DNA of 64,000 nucleotides, from positions 124,001-188,000 of the forward strand of contig NZ_RBKU01000001.1 of NCBI RefSeq assembly GCF_003633615.1. Direction: 5' to 3'. Within the stretch, counting starts at the first letter, position 1; each line of letters opens with the position of its first letter. The position numbers and the translations under genes are program-made. The notes under the pieces are model-generated. The model was not told the DNA's origin. It made no database searches and saw nothing but the letters and a program-made list of their open reading frames with translations. Origin of the DNA: Mucilaginibacter gracilis. GTDB taxonomy: Bacteria > Bacteroidota > Bacteroidia > Sphingobacteriales > Sphingobacteriaceae. This document shows positions 63,365-64,000 of this stretch, piece after piece.

Positions 63365-63928
63365 ATGGCGGCCTATAGCACCTTTTCTGATACGGAGTTG
63401 TTTGACTTATTTAAGTCAGGTGACCATGCTGCGTATAAAGAGATCTATAACCGCTACTATGCTGCGCTATATATTCACGCTTTTAAACGTTTACAAGAGC
63501 GGGAAGAGTGCCGGGATATAATTCAGGAGTTGTTTACCAATCTTTGGTTAAAGCGAGCAGAAACAGAACTTAGCGGCCAGTTATCAGGATACTTATATAC
63601 TTCAGTTCGAAACCGAATATTTGACCTGCTGGCACGGAAAAAGTTAAAATCTTCCTATCTCAATTCCATTCAGGAATTTGCTGCAACCAACCATATTACC
63701 GCCGACCACCGTATCCGTCAAAATCAGTTAACGGCCATTATTGAACAGGAAATACAAGCCTTGCCGACGCGAACACGTGAAATCTTTGAATTGAGCCGTA
63801 AGGGCCACTTTACGCATAGAGAGATAGCCGAGCAATTAGACATTTCAGAGCAAACGGTAAAAACAACGGTGAATAATGCGTTAAAAGTACTCCGGGTAAA
63901 ACTTGGTACAATGTTTTTCCTGTTATGA
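63365..63928 (+). CDS. ECF RNA polymerase sigma factor
   Basis: 187 residues. Region 2 (about 10-80; FDLFKSGDHAAYKEIYNRYY, then ECRDIIQELFTNLWLKR) and region 4 (about 125-180; LPTRTREIFELSRKGHFTHR with an HTH at EIAEQLDISEQTVKTTVNNA) are complete. It starts at ATG 63365. Its stop overlaps the next gene in an ATGA arrangement. Members of this type control SusC/SusD operons with a FecR partner. It may drive a nutrient-uptake locus just outside the window. Confidence 0.93.
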   Translation: MAAYSTFSDTELFDLFKSGDHAAYKEIYNRYYAALYIHAFKRLQEREECRDIIQELFTNLWLKRAETELSGQLSGYLYTSVRNRIFDLLARKKLKSSYLNSIQEFAATNHITADHRIRQNQLTAIIEQEIQALPTRTREIFELSRKGHFTHREIAEQLDISEQTVKTTVNNALKVLRVKLGTMFFLL

Positions 63929-64000
63929 CAATAGAGCCTGCAAGAGTTCTAAAGGCAATTGAAAAGTTGGAGCAGATTGACCCAACACATGAATTTGCTT
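63925..64000 (+). CDS. start of a gene coupled to the ECF sigma factor, probably FecR-type anti-sigma
   Basis: Only 25 codons are visible (MTIEPARVLKAIEKLEQID...). The start overlaps the sigma stop by four bases. Gene order suggests an anti-sigma factor; the visible residues do not prove it. Confidence 0.5.
   Translation, partial: MTIEPARVLKAIEKLEQIDPTHEFA

Larger units (their letters stand above)
54146..64000. mobile_element. integrative mobilizable element inserted at tRNA-Ala (right end outside the window)
   Basis: A tyrosine integrase directly after tRNA-Ala is followed by relaxase, MobC-like and coupling-protein genes plus cargo. No mating-pair-formation genes are in view. No second copy of the tRNA 3' sequence was seen up to 64000, so the element extends further. 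Integrative mobilizable versus full conjugative status cannot be decided here. Confidence 0.75.

Overview
The window comes from a Bacteroidota chromosome, most likely a Sphingobacteriaceae member close to Mucilaginibacter or Pedobacter. The signs are a SusC/FecR/ECF-sigma set, promoters of the Bacteroidota type (TTG, 18-21 bp, TAnnTTTG), the rpsF-rpsR-rplI order, and families such as DUF5686, DUF4846, DUF4369 and BcsB-like proteins. The species call is an inference.

Layout. 1-9.2 kb is accessory DNA: a partial SusC, its FecR and a divergent ECF sigma factor, small orphan genes, an XRE regulator, an RRM protein and two tandem paralogous large serine recombinases. The second recombinase reads through the terminator and into the antisense of tRNA-Phe, which marks the island edge. 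9.4-54.1 kb looks like core chromosome. It holds a membrane Fe-S redox operon; a two-component system next to a CzcCBA-type metal efflux pump; small enzymes; mtgA; rplI/rpsR/rpsF; an actin-like ATPase that appears circularly permuted; dnaX; icd; a LiaF-like membrane protein; a pentapeptide protein; hldE2; an RhlE-like helicase followed by wall and secreted hydrolases; an acyl-ACP desaturase; and an exopolysaccharide locus (GH5, histidine kinase, BcsB-like, GT2 with an MshEN-type N-terminus, membrane protein). Ugd, a J-domain/KTSC protein and a DUF5686 protein follow. 54.1-64 kb is the left part of an integrated mobilizable element at the 3' end of tRNA-Ala: tyrosine recombinase, a small gene, an HNH-nuclease fusion that may be a defence gene, an oriT-like hairpin, mobC-like gene, relaxase, coupling protein, a frameshifted phospholipase D gene, and an ECF sigma factor with the start of its partner.

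How the parts work together. The metal cluster reads as sensor, regulator, outer-membrane channel, adaptor and pump in one direction. The polysaccharide locus pairs polymerase, periplasmic guide and a secreted glycanase divergent to it. The mob genes form one overlapping transfer operon.

The most unusual signals are the permuted actin-like protein (25107-26144), two structured-RNA candidates with promoter and terminator (53799-54006 + and 24801-24914 -), a double-hairpin intergenic repeat family, the recombinase/tRNA-Phe overlap, and the HNH fusion on the mobile element. No CRISPR array, rRNA or complete insertion sequence was seen.
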